A stretch of 64,000 nucleotides of DNA from Nocardia amamiensis (GTDB lineage: Bacteria; Actinomycetota; Actinomycetes; Mycobacteriales; Mycobacteriaceae), in assembly GCF_015477605.1 (NCBI RefSeq), contig NZ_JADLQX010000009.1, positions 62,001 through 126,000 of the forward strand, written 5' to 3'. The stretch's first letter is position 1; every line of letters begins with the position of its first letter. The notes beneath the pieces are model-generated. The model was not told where the DNA came from, ran no database searches, and saw only the letters and a program-made list of their open reading frames with translations. This document shows, one piece after another, positions 1 to 9,406 of this stretch. Both the position numbers and the translations under genes were made by a program.

Positions 1-13
1 CCGGTGGACCCCG

Positions 14-820
14 CTACGGCTGGAGGGCGGCTTGGAATCGGCGCATGCCGTCGATCCAGCGGTCGTAGTCGGAGCCCTTGTGCCGGTACATCTTCAGCAC
101 CTCGGGATGCGGGAGGATCAGGAAGTGCTCGTCGGCGACGCCGGTGAGGACGATGTCGGCGACATCGTCCGGGGACAGCACCGCGCCCGAGCTGGTGACG
201 GCTTTCATCGCGAGCTCGGCCGCGGCGGCGTGTTCCGGTGGCACGAGTCCGCCGTGCAGCAACTGGGTGTCCACGCCCATCGGGCACACGCAGCTGACCC
301 GGACCCCTCGGTCGCCGTAGGTGACCGACAGCCACTCGGCGAAACCGACGGCCGCGTGCTTGGACACCGCGTAGGGCGCCGAACCGAGCTGGGTGAGCAG
401 GCCCGCCGCCGACGCCGTGCTCACGAAGTAACCGCCGCCGCGCTCCAGCCAGCCGGGCACCAGCAGCCGTGCGGCACGGACATGGGCCAGCACGTTGACC
501 TCGAGCGCGGCCGCCCACTGCTGATCGGTGCTGTCCAGACCCGCGCCGCCGCCGATCCCCGCGTTCGCGAAATAGAAATCCACCGGTCCGAACTCGGCCT
601 CGGCACGCTCGATCAGCCTGCGGATCACCGCCTCGTCGGCCACGTCGCCACCGACCGCGACCGCGTCCGCGCCGAGCGATTCCGCGACCCCCGCCACGCT
701 CACCCCGTCGAGGTCCGCGAGCACCACCCGCGCCCCACCCGCGACGAGCCGACTGGCCAACGCCGCCCCGATCCCAGCACCCGCCCCTGTGACGATGGCA
801 ACTTTGCCCACAATCTCCAT
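14..820 (-). CDS. SDR family NAD(P)-dependent oxidoreductase
   Basis: This is a 268-residue classical short-chain dehydrogenase/reductase, expected to be a soluble NAD(P)-dependent alcohol or ketone oxidoreductase of unknown substrate. The sequence shows the nucleotide-binding TGAGAGIG at residues 11-18, the structural NAG at 86-88, serines near 134-137 and the catalytic pair Y150/K154 (YAVSK). Length is normal for the family. The ATG start gives the glycine motif at the usual distance. It reads leftwards and stops 13 bp from the window edge, so any operon partner downstream is not visible. The substrate cannot be deduced from the neighbours. Confidence 0.9.
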   Translation of the reverse strand: MEIVGKVAIVTGAGAGIGAALASRLVAGGARVVLADLDGVSVAGVAESLGADAVAVGGDVADEAVIRRLIERAEAEFGPVDFYFANAGIGGGAGLDSTDQQWAAALEVNVLAHVRAARLLVPGWLERGGGYFVSTASAAGLLTQLGSAPYAVSKHAAVGFAEWLSVTYGDRGVRVSCVCPMGVDTQLLHGGLVPPEHAAAAELAMKAVTSSGAVLSPDDVADIVLTGVADEHFLILPHPEVLKMYRHKGSDYDRWIDGMRRFQAALQP

Positions 821-1197
821 CCCCTCACCCTAGGCGGCTGCCACACCCCTGTCCGCCCGACGCGAACTACGGACCGGCTACCTCCGACCTCACCCGATAC
901 GCGGCCACCTGATCCATCACTCCGCCCGACGCAGGGCGGCTGTAGAGCGACTGCATCCGCCGCCTGACGCTGCCGCCCAAGCGTCCCGCTAAACCCGACG
1001 CAGCACGGGGACCGGCCGAGTCCGACCACGCCCATCACGCGACCCCGGAGCCTCGACTCGCCTGGCCGCGAGCCACAGATCGACTACATCGAACGGCAGC
1101 CATACGCCGCCGGCTCAGCCGTCGCGTTCCACCGTGCGCGGCTTCCCGTCGTCGCTCATATGGCCACCTCGAACGTCGCACTCGATGTCGAGAACAT
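821..1197. other. Intergenic stretch, no supported gene
   Basis: These 377 bp separate the SDR start from the 3' end of the leftward Lrp gene. I see no convincing coding region or strong hairpin. On the minus strand just below the lrp stop there is a 14-codon ATG frame at about 1115-1159, preceded by a GAGGTGG-like ribosome site. It is too short to call. The interval should hold the SDR promoter. Confidence 0.4.
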
Positions 1198-1689
1198 TCA
1201 GCTCGAATTCGCCAGGCGATCCAACAGCGGCGCGGTACGCGGGCCGACCAGCTCGCGCATCACCAGCGCCATGTTGGTCCGCTCGACGCCGGGGATCTTG
1301 AGGATCTGCCCCGCGATGCGATACAGGTCATCGGCGTCCTGCGCGACCACCCGCACCGTGAGGTCGGTGAGCCCCGTCATGCCGCACACCTCGGTCACCT
1401 CGGGTACCTCGGCGAGTTCGTCGACCACCGAATCCAACCGGTGCTGATCCACGACGACCGCGACGAACGCCGCGAGCGGATAACCGAGCGCGCGCGGCTC
1501 CACGCGGCGCTCGAAGCTGCCGAGGACGCCACCTGCCTCCCAGCGGGACAGCCGAGCCTGCACGGTATTGCGGGACAGGCCGAGCCGGGCGGCCAGCTCG
1601 ACGCCCGTCGCCCTGGGATTGGCGACCAGCTCCAGCAACAGCCTGGCGTCGGTGGCGTCCAGGGTCACGCCGACGTTTTCTCTGGTCAT
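1198..1689 (-). CDS. Lrp/AsnC family regulator of the bkd operon
   Basis: This 163-residue protein has the Lrp/AsnC layout: an N-terminal winged helix-turn-helix (about residues 8-60, containing LGLSRNTVQARLSRW) and a C-terminal RAM ligand-binding domain with the VCGMTGLTDLTVRV strand pair. The frame is open to 1905, but the ATG at 1687-1689 gives the standard family N-terminus, so that start was chosen. It is divergent from the branched-chain oxoacid dehydrogenase genes 137 bp away. In other actinomycetes and in Pseudomonas an Lrp-type BkdR adjoins and controls bkd genes. Control of this operon in response to a branched amino acid or oxoacid is therefore a strong inference. Confidence 0.85.
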   Translation of the reverse strand: MTRENVGVTLDATDARLLLELVANPRATGVELAARLGLSRNTVQARLSRWEAGGVLGSFERRVEPRALGYPLAAFVAVVVDQHRLDSVVDELAEVPEVTEVCGMTGLTDLTVRVVAQDADDLYRIAGQILKIPGVERTNMALVMRELVGPRTAPLLDRLANSS

Positions 1690-1826
1690 ACAACGCAGTA
1701 TGACACCAATCGAGGGGGAAGAATTGAGCATTCTGCCCATTCGTCTGTCAAGCACTTGCGCAGTTCGCGTTCTGGGGGATGCTGTGAGATAGAACACATT
1801 CCTGTGGCGCGATGGGGTGAGCACCG
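1690..1826. promoter_or_regulatory. Divergent lrp/bkdA promoter region
   Basis: This 137-bp gap between divergent starts is relatively AT-rich near 1715-1755 and must carry the promoters of both the regulator and the bkd operon. I could not assign -35/-10 boxes or an Lrp operator with confidence. Confidence 0.5.
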
Positions 1827-2939
1827 ATGACGGGCAAGTCCGAGTTTCCGGTCCAATTGGTACAGCCGGATGGTCGCCGTGTGCTCGACCCCGAGCATGC
1901 CGCACTGGTCGCCGACGTCGGCCCCGAACAGCTGCGCGAACTGTACGAGGACATGGTCGTCACACGAAGGATCGACACCGAGGCCACCGCGCTGCAACGG
2001 CAGGGCCAACTCGGACTGTGGGCGCCACTGCTCGGGCAGGAAGCCGCCCAGGTGGGTTCGGCGCACGCCCTGCATCCCGACGACTACGTGTTCTGCAGCT
2101 ATCGCGAGACCGCCGTCGCCTACTGCCGCGGTGTGCCGCCCACCGACCTCACCGGGCTGTGGCGCGGCGCCGCCCACCACTGCTGGGACCCGCATGCGGT
2201 GAACATGACCAACCCGAACATCGTCGTCGGCTCGCAGGGCCTGCACGCGACGGGCTACGCGTTCGCCGCGCACTTGGACGGCGCCGACATCGCCACGATC
2301 GCCTATTTCGGTGACGGCGCGAGCAGTCAGGGCGATATCGCCGAGGCGATGGGGTTCGCCGCGAGCTGGAGCGCGCCCGTCGTGTTCTTCTGCCAGAACA
2401 ATCACTGGGCGATCAGCGAACCGGTGCGCGTGCAGAGCGCCACCCCGATCGCGCACCGCGCGTATGGATACGGCATGCCGGGCGAGCAGGTCGACGGCAA
2501 CGACGTACTGGCCGTGCTCGCCGTGACCAGGCAGGCAGTGGCACGGGCGCGCTCAGGCTGCGGCCCGTCGTTCATCGAGGCGCTCACCTATCGGATGGGT
2601 CCGCACACCACCGCGGACGATCCCACCCGTTACCGCTCGACCGCCGAGACCGAGCAGTGGGCGCGGCGCGATCCGATCGACCGGATGCGCAAGCTGCTCG
2701 AACGCGAGGACCTGTGGGACGAGGCGTTCGCCCGGCGCGTCGCGGCGCGCTCCGACGAGGTCGCCCAGGCGGTGCGCAGCGCCACCATCGGCATGCCCGA
2801 CCCCGCACCGACGGAGCTGTTCGACCACGTCTACGCCACCCCGCACCCGCTGATCACCGAACAACGGAGGGCGTACGCGGAGTACCTGACCGGCGATCCC
2901 GGCCTGTCCTCCGCACGAGGAGAAGGAGTCCCACAATGA
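1827..2939 (+). CDS. bkdA: Branched-chain 2-oxoacid dehydrogenase E1 alpha subunit
   Basis: This 370-residue protein is the thiamine-diphosphate-binding alpha subunit of a 2-oxoacid dehydrogenase E1. It carries the ThDP motif GDGASSQGD at 162-170, closing with NN at 191-192. The arrangement of separate alpha and beta subunits followed by E2, with no E3 in the operon, is that of the actinobacterial branched-chain complex (M. tuberculosis bkdABC, Rv2497c-Rv2495c). It would decarboxylate the 2-oxoacids of valine, leucine and isoleucine and feed acyl-CoA primers to branched fatty acid synthesis or catabolism. Its stop overlaps the next start (ATGA). A pyruvate dehydrogenase role is less likely because of the Lrp neighbour. 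Confidence 0.9.
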   Translation: MTGKSEFPVQLVQPDGRRVLDPEHAALVADVGPEQLRELYEDMVVTRRIDTEATALQRQGQLGLWAPLLGQEAAQVGSAHALHPDDYVFCSYRETAVAYCRGVPPTDLTGLWRGAAHHCWDPHAVNMTNPNIVVGSQGLHATGYAFAAHLDGADIATIAYFGDGASSQGDIAEAMGFAASWSAPVVFFCQNNHWAISEPVRVQSATPIAHRAYGYGMPGEQVDGNDVLAVLAVTRQAVARARSGCGPSFIEALTYRMGPHTTADDPTRYRSTAETEQWARRDPIDRMRKLLEREDLWDEAFARRVAARSDEVAQAVRSATIGMPDPAPTELFDHVYATPHPLITEQRRAYAEYLTGDPGLSSARGEGVPQ

Positions 2940-3919
2940 TCACCACCTTCGCCGCCGCGCTCAACACCGGCTTGCGGCGGGCGCTGGAGGACGACCCGAA
3001 GGTCTTGCTGATGGGCGAGGACGTCGGCCGTCTCGGCGGGGTGTTCCGGGTGACCGACACACTGCAGAAAGACTTCGGCGACAATCGCGTCATCGATACG
3101 CCGCTGGCCGAATCCGGCATCATCGGAACAGCTTTCGGCATGGCACTGCGGGGCTACCGGCCCGTGTGCGAGATCCAGTTCGACGGCTTCGTCTATCCCG
3201 CGTTCGACCAGATCGTCTCGCACGTGGCGAAGATCAACTACCGGACGCAGGGAAAGGTCAACGCGCCGCTTACGATTCGCATTCCGTTCGGCGGCGGCAT
3301 CGGGTCGGTGGAGCACCACTCCGAGTCGCCCGAAGCCTATTTCGCGCATACCCCGGGCCTGCGCGTCGTGACGCCGAGCAACCCGGCGGACGCGTATTCG
3401 ATGATCCGCCGAGCGATCGCGCTGAACGACCCGGTGATCTTCTTCGAACCCAAGCGCAGGTACTGGGACAGGGCGGATGTCGATTTCGCCGCGCTGGACC
3501 GTGACGGCGGGCTGCCGCTGGACCGCGCCAGGGTGTGCATGACGGGCACGGACGCGACCGTCGTCGCGTACGGCGGAACCGTCGCGACCGCGCTGGCGGC
3601 GGCGAAGATCGCCGCGGCGGAGGGCCACGCACTCGAGGTGATCGACCTGCGCAGTCTCTCGCCGATCGACTTCGACACGATCGAGGAGTCGGTCGCGAAG
3701 ACCGGGCGGCTGGTCGTCACGCACGAGGCGCCGGTATTCGCCGGGCTCGGTGCGGAGATCGCCGCGCGGATCACCGAGCGCTGCTTCTACCACCTCGAAG
3801 CACCGGTCCTGCGGGTCGGCGGATTCGACATCCCCTATCCCCCGGCTAAGCTCGAAAAGCACCACCTGCCCGACCCCGACCGCATTCTCGACGCGGTCGA
3901 CCGCTCCCTCGCCGCCTGA
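2936..3919 (+). CDS. bkdB: Branched-chain 2-oxoacid dehydrogenase E1 beta subunit
   Basis: This 327-residue transketolase-like subunit pairs with the upstream alpha subunit to form the E1 active site. MGEDVGRLGGVFRVTD near the N-terminus and PLAESGIIGTAFGMAL are typical of the family, and the C-terminal transketolase domain contains EVIDLRSLSPID. The frame is open from 2657, but the ATG at 2936 overlaps the alpha-subunit stop in the usual ATGA arrangement and has a GAGGAGAAGGAG ribosome site just upstream, so that start was used. It is translationally coupled to bkdA and followed 29 bp later by the E2 gene. Confidence 0.92.
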   Translation: MITTFAAALNTGLRRALEDDPKVLLMGEDVGRLGGVFRVTDTLQKDFGDNRVIDTPLAESGIIGTAFGMALRGYRPVCEIQFDGFVYPAFDQIVSHVAKINYRTQGKVNAPLTIRIPFGGGIGSVEHHSESPEAYFAHTPGLRVVTPSNPADAYSMIRRAIALNDPVIFFEPKRRYWDRADVDFAALDRDGGLPLDRARVCMTGTDATVVAYGGTVATALAAAKIAAAEGHALEVIDLRSLSPIDFDTIEESVAKTGRLVVTHEAPVFAGLGAEIAARITERCFYHLEAPVLRVGGFDIPYPPAKLEKHHLPDPDRILDAVDRSLAA

Positions 3920-3948
3920 CGGGGTTCGCCGTAGTGAGAGGTGCCCAC

Positions 3949-5478
3949 GTGGAAGACCATGCCCGCCAGCCTCTTCCGGCGTCCGTGCTGGAGTTCCGGC
4001 TGCCGGATCTCGGGGAGGGGCTCACCGACGCCGAGCTGGTGTCCTGGGCGGTGGAAGTCGGCGACACAGTGCAGCTGAACCAGACCATCGCGGAGGTGGA
4101 AACAGCCAAAGCGGTGGTGTCGCTGCCGTGTCCGTTCGCGGGCCGGGTGGTCGAATTGCTGGCGCAGCCGGGCGACACGGTCGCGGTCGGCGCACCGCTC
4201 ATTCGCGTGGAGCAGGAGCGGAAAACGGCACCCGAAGGCGCCACTGGGGAACCGGGCCGCTCCTCGGTTCTGGTGGGCTACGGTCCCGAGGAGGAGCCGG
4301 CATCTCGGCGGCGCAGGCCCGCGGGACAACCGGCGCAGCAGATTTCGCAGCCGGTCGCGACGGGCGGTCCGGGAGATACGGCTGAGCCGGGCACCGCCGT
4401 CGGGGACTCCGAACGATCGTCAGCATTCGCCGCGAGCGATCTCGCGGCAGACACCTCAGCCGGACTGGACACCGCCCACCAGAAACCTGAACGGCAGCAC
4501 GCGGCACCCGCCACGACGAATGTCGCTGCAGACACTGCCGTCCAAGAGCCCGAACGACCGCGTACAGCGCTCGGCGCGGCGCGCGCGGCGGCGACCCCTG
4601 CCGCCCGAAAACTCGCACGCGAACTCGGAATCGATCTGTGGTTCGTCGCGGGGTCCGGCCCAGGCGGCGCGGTTACCGTCGACGACGTGCGCGGCGCGGT
4701 GCCCGTCTCCCAGCCGCGTCCGTCCGAATACGCCGGGGCGTCAGCCGGCGGCGATGCCGGTGTGGTCCGGCCGCCCGCGCGTGAGGTCCGCACCCCGATC
4801 AGCGGCATCCGCAAGCGGACCGCCGCGGCGATGCTGAACAGCGCCCGCACGATTCCGCAAGCCAGCACCTTCGTCACCGTCGACTGCACCGCCTCGATGG
4901 AGCTGCTCGACCATCTGCGCAGCACGAAATCCTTTGCCGGCCTGACCCTGACACCACTGTCCCTGGTCGCCAAGTCGGCGCTGGCCGCACTCGCCGATTT
5001 CCCCGGTGTGAACGCCTTCTGGGACGAAGCGAACCAGGAGATCGTCACCAAACACTATGTGAACCTCGGCATCGCGGTGGCCACCGACCGCGGCCTGCTC
5101 GTGCCGAACATCAAAGAGGCGCAGACGCTGAGCCTGCGCGATCTCACCCGCGAGATCGGCTGGCTGGCCGACACCGCTCGCTCCGGCGGCGCGACGCCCG
5201 CCGACCTGCGCGGCGGCACCTTCACCATCACCAACGTCGGCGTCTTCGGCGTGGACGCCGGGGTACCGCTGGTGAATCCGGGCGAGGCCGCGATCCTGTG
5301 TCTCGGCGCGATCCGCAAGCGGCCGTGGGTATTCCGCGACGAACTCGCGGTCCGGTGGGTGACCACGCTCGGCGTGAGCTTCGACCACCGGATGATCGAC
5401 GGACAACTGGCCGCCCGCTTCCTCGCCACTACCGCAAGCCTGTTGGAGGACCCGCTCACGCTCCTCAGCCGTCTGTGA
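3949..5478 (+). CDS. bkdC: Dihydrolipoamide acyltransferase E2 component
   Basis: This E2 core protein of 509 residues has one N-terminal lipoyl domain with the lipoylated lysine in ETAKA (K54) and a long Ala/Pro/Gly-rich linker (about 85-205). A peripheral-subunit-binding domain follows (about 213-248, ending in GSGPGGAVTVDDV), then the acyltransferase domain with catalytic HRMIDG at 480-485. It transfers the acyl group from lipoyl to CoA. I chose GTG 3949 over the in-frame GTG 3934 because GAGAGG lies 7 bp before it. The 3' end overlaps the convergent thioesterase gene by 14 bp. No E3 gene is present, so lipoamide dehydrogenase must come from elsewhere. Confidence 0.92.
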   Translation: MEDHARQPLPASVLEFRLPDLGEGLTDAELVSWAVEVGDTVQLNQTIAEVETAKAVVSLPCPFAGRVVELLAQPGDTVAVGAPLIRVEQERKTAPEGATGEPGRSSVLVGYGPEEEPASRRRRPAGQPAQQISQPVATGGPGDTAEPGTAVGDSERSSAFAASDLAADTSAGLDTAHQKPERQHAAPATTNVAADTAVQEPERPRTALGAARAAATPAARKLARELGIDLWFVAGSGPGGAVTVDDVRGAVPVSQPRPSEYAGASAGGDAGVVRPPAREVRTPISGIRKRTAAAMLNSARTIPQASTFVTVDCTASMELLDHLRSTKSFAGLTLTPLSLVAKSALAALADFPGVNAFWDEANQEIVTKHYVNLGIAVATDRGLLVPNIKEAQTLSLRDLTREIGWLADTARSGGATPADLRGGTFTITNVGVFGVDAGVPLVNPGEAAILCLGAIRKRPWVFRDELAVRWVTTLGVSFDHRMIDGQLAARFLATTASLLEDPLTLLSRL

Positions 5479-5920
5479 CGCCGTAGTCCGGGGACTGTCG
5501 GTCCGTGACGAGGCCAGCGGCGGCAGTGCGGATGACCTCCGGGATCTCGACCGGCTTACGCGTCTCCGCGTCCACGTAGACGTGCACGAAAGTGCCGGTC
5601 GCGGCCAGTTCCAGGCCGCCGTCGGCCTCGCGGAAGATGGCCAGATCGTAGGTGATGCTGGACCGGCCGAGCCGCGAGACGCGCAAGCCGACTTGCAGCT
5701 GATCCGGGAAGCTGATCGACCCGAGGTATTGGCAGGAGGTCTGCGCGACCACACCGAGCGCGGGCAGCACGCGGATGTCGGTGCCGGTGGCATGCATCAA
5801 CCACGCGTTCACCGCGGTGTCGAAGTACGAGTAGTACGTCACGTTGTTCACGTGCCCGTAGTGGTCGTTGTCGGCCCACCGGGTGGGGACCGGCCAGAGC
5901 ACCGGATACTGCTGCGTCAC
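5465..5920 (-). CDS. 4HBT/hotdog-fold acyl-CoA thioesterase
   Basis: This 151-residue single-hotdog protein contains RWADNDHYGHVNN at residues 14-26, the YbgC/FadM-type motif in which the aspartate (D17) is the likely catalytic residue and the following loop contacts the thioester. Hydrolysis of a short or medium acyl-CoA in the cytosol is expected. Its convergent overlap with the E2 gene hints at a link to branched acyl-CoA pools, but this is only positional evidence. Length is normal for the family. Confidence 0.85.
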   Translation of the reverse strand: MTQQYPVLWPVPTRWADNDHYGHVNNVTYYSYFDTAVNAWLMHATGTDIRVLPALGVVAQTSCQYLGSISFPDQLQVGLRVSRLGRSSITYDLAIFREADGGLELAATGTFVHVYVDAETRKPVEIPEVIRTAAAGLVTDRQSPDYGVTDG

Positions 5921-5986
5921 CCGGCCGACGATAGCTCAGTAGGCGTGCGGGCTGTATCTACGCGCCGCGTGCGGGGCCCTCCATGG

Positions 5987-6943
5987 CTACGCAAGCTCCC
6001 TCCTCCGGGCCTGACCGCCCACGCCGTGGCGGTGGTCGCGCGGGGAGACGCCGAAGTGGCGCTTGAACGCGGTGCTCAGCGCGAAGGCGCTGCCGTACCC
6101 GACTTGGCGGGCGATCGCCTCGATGGTGGCGTCGGATTCCTGGAGCAGGTCCGCGGCCAGCGCCAGCCGCCATTCGGTGAGGAACGCCATCGGCGGCTCG
6201 CCGACCAGGTCGGTGAACCGGCGCGCGAGCGCGGCGCGCGACACGCCGACCGCCTGCGCCAGACTCGCGACCGTCCATCCGTGCGCCGGGTTGTGCTGGA
6301 GCAGGCGCAGGGCTTTGCCGACCAGCGGGTCACCATAGGCGTGGTACCAGGCGGGCGCGTCGTTGCGAGCGAACCACGCGCGCAGCGCGGCGATCAGCAC
6401 CAGATCCAGCAGGCGATCCAGCACCGCGCTCTGCGCGGGCTCATCCTTGGTCGCCTCGTCGACCAAGATGTCGAGCACTCTGCTGTCGAAGTCGCCCCGC
6501 TGCAACACGATCACCGGCGGGAGCGCGCGCAGTAAGCGCTCGCTGGCCGCCCCCGCGGACTCGTAGGTCCCGGTGACCATCATGGTGACCCCTTCCGGGT
6601 CGGTACCCCACTGCCGAACGCCGAGACTGAGTGTCTCACAAAGGATCTCACCGTCGGGCGTCTTGGTCACCTGGCCCGGATGGATGACGATCTGCGGTTC
6701 GGTCGCCGGGTCGTCGGCCACCGTGTAGGGATCGGGCCCACGAAAGATCGCGACATCGCCCGCGCCGAGCCGCCGCGGGGCGCCCTGGTCCGTGACGATC
6801 CACGCGCCGCCGCGGATCATCGACAGCACCGTCAGCGGGGACTGGTCCTGAATCCGCAGCGACCACGGCGGGTCCAGCAGCGAACACATCACGAACGCAC
6901 CGCGGGCGCGAGGACCTTCGAGCAGACTGGCTAACGCATCCAC
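5987..6943 (-). CDS. AraC family regulator with cupin sensor domain
   Basis: This 318-residue regulator has an N-terminal cupin-type domain (about residues 8-190, AraC cupin_6 style) and a C-terminal pair of helix-turn-helices (about 215-310) containing VASLAQAVGVSRAALARRF and IARQVGYGSAFALSTAFKRHFG. The last is the classical AraC signature. It is divergent from the NmrA-like oxidoreductase gene across an 81-bp gap, so it probably controls that gene and itself. Regulators of this subfamily commonly sit beside SDR genes and respond to small organic or electrophilic compounds. The ligand here is unknown. Confidence 0.88.
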   Translation of the reverse strand: MDALASLLEGPRARGAFVMCSLLDPPWSLRIQDQSPLTVLSMIRGGAWIVTDQGAPRRLGAGDVAIFRGPDPYTVADDPATEPQIVIHPGQVTKTPDGEILCETLSLGVRQWGTDPEGVTMMVTGTYESAGAASERLLRALPPVIVLQRGDFDSRVLDILVDEATKDEPAQSAVLDRLLDLVLIAALRAWFARNDAPAWYHAYGDPLVGKALRLLQHNPAHGWTVASLAQAVGVSRAALARRFTDLVGEPPMAFLTEWRLALAADLLQESDATIEAIARQVGYGSAFALSTAFKRHFGVSPRDHRHGVGGQARRRELA

Positions 6944-7024
6944 CCCGTCAACTGTAGACGATCGCGCATGACCATGAGCCGTTCAACGATGTTCCGTCTC
7001 AGCCGGGGCCGATGTACTGGAACC

Positions 7025-7873
7025 ATGACACACACCACCGCTGACCAGCGCCTCATCCTCGTCACCGGCGGCACCGGCAAAACCGGCAGCCGCGTCGTCA
7101 CCCGGCTCCAGGCGGCCGGGTATCCGGTCCGGGTCGGTTCCCGAGCCGCCGACATCCCCTTCGATTGGTCCGACCGGGACACTTGGGCCGCGGCGCTGGC
7201 CGGCGTGCACAGCGCCTACGTTGCCTACCAACCGGACCTCGCGGTCCCCGGCGCTCCCGAGGTGATCCGCGCGTTCGCAGCGGCCGCCGCGCGCGCCGGG
7301 GTGCGCAAACTGGTGCTGCTGTCCGGGCGCGGCGAGCCGGAGGGCGTGCAGTGCGAGCAGATCGTGCAGGCATCGGGCCTGAACTGGACCATCGTGCGGT
7401 GCAGTTTCTTCGCGCAGAATTTCAGCGAAGGCGCGTTTACCGACTACATCCTGGCAGGCGAAGTCGCGCTGCCCAATGGTCACGTGCCGGAGCCGTTCGT
7501 GCACGCCGACGACATCGCCGACGTCGCCGTCGCCGCGCTCACCTCGGATGGACACGACGGCGAGATCTATGAACTGACCGGCGCGCGAGCGATCACCTTT
7601 GCCGAAGCGGTCGCGGAGATCGCCGTGGCCACCGACCGGCCGATCGCCTTCGTGCCCACGTCCCGCACGGATTTCGTCGCCGGGCTGACCGAATACGGAG
7701 TGCCCGCCGACACGGTGAGCCTGCTGGACTACCTCTTCGGCACCGTGCTCGACGGCCGCAATGCCAAGCCGGCCGACGGGGTACGCCGAGCGCTCGGACG
7801 GCAACCGAAGGATTTCGCGGACTACGTCATGGAGACGGTGATCACGGGAGTCTGGAATGTCCCGCAGCGATGA
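7025..7873 (+). CDS. NmrA-like NAD(P)-binding oxidoreductase
   Basis: This 282-residue protein has an atypical SDR (NmrA/YtfG-like) fold. The dinucleotide-binding TGGTGKTG is at residues 14-21, and the conserved LLSGRGEPEGVQCEQ and NWTIVRCSFFAQNFSEG segments follow. The usual YxxxK dyad is absent, as in most NmrA-like proteins, so it may act as a quinone or aldehyde reductase or as a redox sensor. The ATG at 7025 was chosen over the in-frame ATG at 6968 because it puts the glycine motif near the N-terminus and leaves room for a promoter. It is divergent from the AraC gene. Confidence 0.85.
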   Translation: MTHTTADQRLILVTGGTGKTGSRVVTRLQAAGYPVRVGSRAADIPFDWSDRDTWAAALAGVHSAYVAYQPDLAVPGAPEVIRAFAAAAARAGVRKLVLLSGRGEPEGVQCEQIVQASGLNWTIVRCSFFAQNFSEGAFTDYILAGEVALPNGHVPEPFVHADDIADVAVAALTSDGHDGEIYELTGARAITFAEAVAEIAVATDRPIAFVPTSRTDFVAGLTEYGVPADTVSLLDYLFGTVLDGRNAKPADGVRRALGRQPKDFADYVMETVITGVWNVPQR

Positions 7874-8017
7874 GGCGTTGAACTGATCAGTAGGCCCGCC
7901 CGCGGACGTGACGCGCAACGTCGAGCGCCACGCACGGAAGCATCACCAGGTCAACGGCGCCCTGGACCGGTCCGCGGGCGTGCTGGCGAGAGCGGGTCGT
8001 TCGTCGGTACCGTCGAA

Positions 8018-9400
8018 GTGGTGTCGAGCCCGACGGTCGAGCGTCCGATCCGCATCGCGCGTGCCGCGGTGTTCACGGTATTCGCGTTGAACGGTTTCCT
8101 GCTCGCCATGTGGGTGGTGCACATCCCGGTCGTCACCGACCGCACGGGGGTCGCGAAGTCGACGCTGGGGATGTTCATCCTGCTGATGGCCGGTGCGGGC
8201 ATCGTGGGAATGCGGCTGGCGGGTCCGCTCGCCGATCGGCTCGGCAGCAGGACGCTGGTCGGTACGGCCGCGTGCATCGCCTCGGTGGCGGTGATCGGCC
8301 CCGGCTTGGCCACCGGACCCGTCACCCTCGCCCTCGCGCTGGCCTGTTTCGGTTTCGGCAACGGCGCGCTGGACGTGTCGATGAATACCCAAGCGGTGCA
8401 TGTGGAACGCGCCTATCGGCGTCCGATCATGGCCGCGTTCCACGCCTTGTTCTCCGGCGGCGGCCTGCTCGGTTCACTGGCCGGCGCCGCGACATTGCGC
8501 GCGGGCTGGGACGTACGGCTGACTCTGGCGCTGGCCGCAGCAGGCTGCGTCGCGCTGACCCTCGCTTTGGTGCCGCGGCTGCTGCGCGACACCACGCTCG
8601 ACGCGGAGACGACCATCCGGGACCTCTCGGCCGTGCACACCACCGAGCGTGACGCTCCCCTGCCCGATGTGGAGTTCGGCAAGCACGACACGATCGCACT
8701 CGAGCGAGAGACGACCGTGCTCGATGTCGGCCCCGAGCACAACCCTGCACCGGTCCGGCCCGACGCCACACCGGCCGGCTCGCCGCTGAGTGAGCCCGAC
8801 CGGAACACCGCTGAACACACCGTGCGTACCGAAACCCGCGATCGCGGCCGAAAAGTACTGGCCCTGGCGGCGATCGCCTTCGCGCTGCTGCTGGCCGAAG
8901 GCGTAGCCGCCGACTGGAGCACGTTGCAGATGCGCGAGCATCTCGGCGCGGACGAGGCGACCGCGGCGCTCGCGTTCGGCGCCTTCTCCACCACCATGAC
9001 GGTCGGACGTTTCGGCACCGACCGGGTCAGCCACGCGTTCGGCCGGGTGGCGGTGGTTCGCTACGGTGCGCTGATCGCGGCCATCGGATTGGCCGTGATC
9101 ATCGTGTCGCCGTGGGTTCCGCTGACGCTGGCGGGCTGGGCGATGGCCGGACTCGGACTCTCCGGCGGCGTCCCGCAAATCTTCACCGCGGCAGGCAATC
9201 TGGGCTCGGATACCGCCGCCACCGACATGTCCCGGGTATTCAGCGTCGGTTATCTCGGGCTGCTCGCCGGTCCCACGGTGATCGGCTGGCTCACCGCGGT
9301 GGTATCGCTGACCACGGCCATGGTGGTGCCGTTGGTGGCCATGCTGCTCTGCTGCCGATACGCGAACGTCGTGGCTACGCCGCGGAAACCTTCGCGCTGA
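8018..9400 (+). CDS. MFS transporter
   Basis: This 460-residue protein has about twelve hydrophobic segments in two halves, with GPLADRLGSRT between TM2 and TM3 as the MFS loop motif and a second partial copy, TVGRFGTDRVSHAFGR, in the second half. The central loop (about residues 190-285) is unusually long, acidic and rich in Thr/Glu. It would lie in the cytosol. The overall sequence resembles the YbjJ/fucose-permease-like MFS group with FGNGALDVSMNTQAV. The substrate is unknown. The start is a GTG without a strong ribosome site. Confidence 0.85.
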   Translation: MVSSPTVERPIRIARAAVFTVFALNGFLLAMWVVHIPVVTDRTGVAKSTLGMFILLMAGAGIVGMRLAGPLADRLGSRTLVGTAACIASVAVIGPGLATGPVTLALALACFGFGNGALDVSMNTQAVHVERAYRRPIMAAFHALFSGGGLLGSLAGAATLRAGWDVRLTLALAAAGCVALTLALVPRLLRDTTLDAETTIRDLSAVHTTERDAPLPDVEFGKHDTIALERETTVLDVGPEHNPAPVRPDATPAGSPLSEPDRNTAEHTVRTETRDRGRKVLALAAIAFALLLAEGVAADWSTLQMREHLGADEATAALAFGAFSTTMTVGRFGTDRVSHAFGRVAVVRYGALIAAIGLAVIIVSPWVPLTLAGWAMAGLGLSGGVPQIFTAAGNLGSDTAATDMSRVFSVGYLGLLAGPTVIGWLTAVVSLTTAMVVPLVAMLLCCRYANVVATPRKPSR

Positions 9401-9406
9401 GTAGCT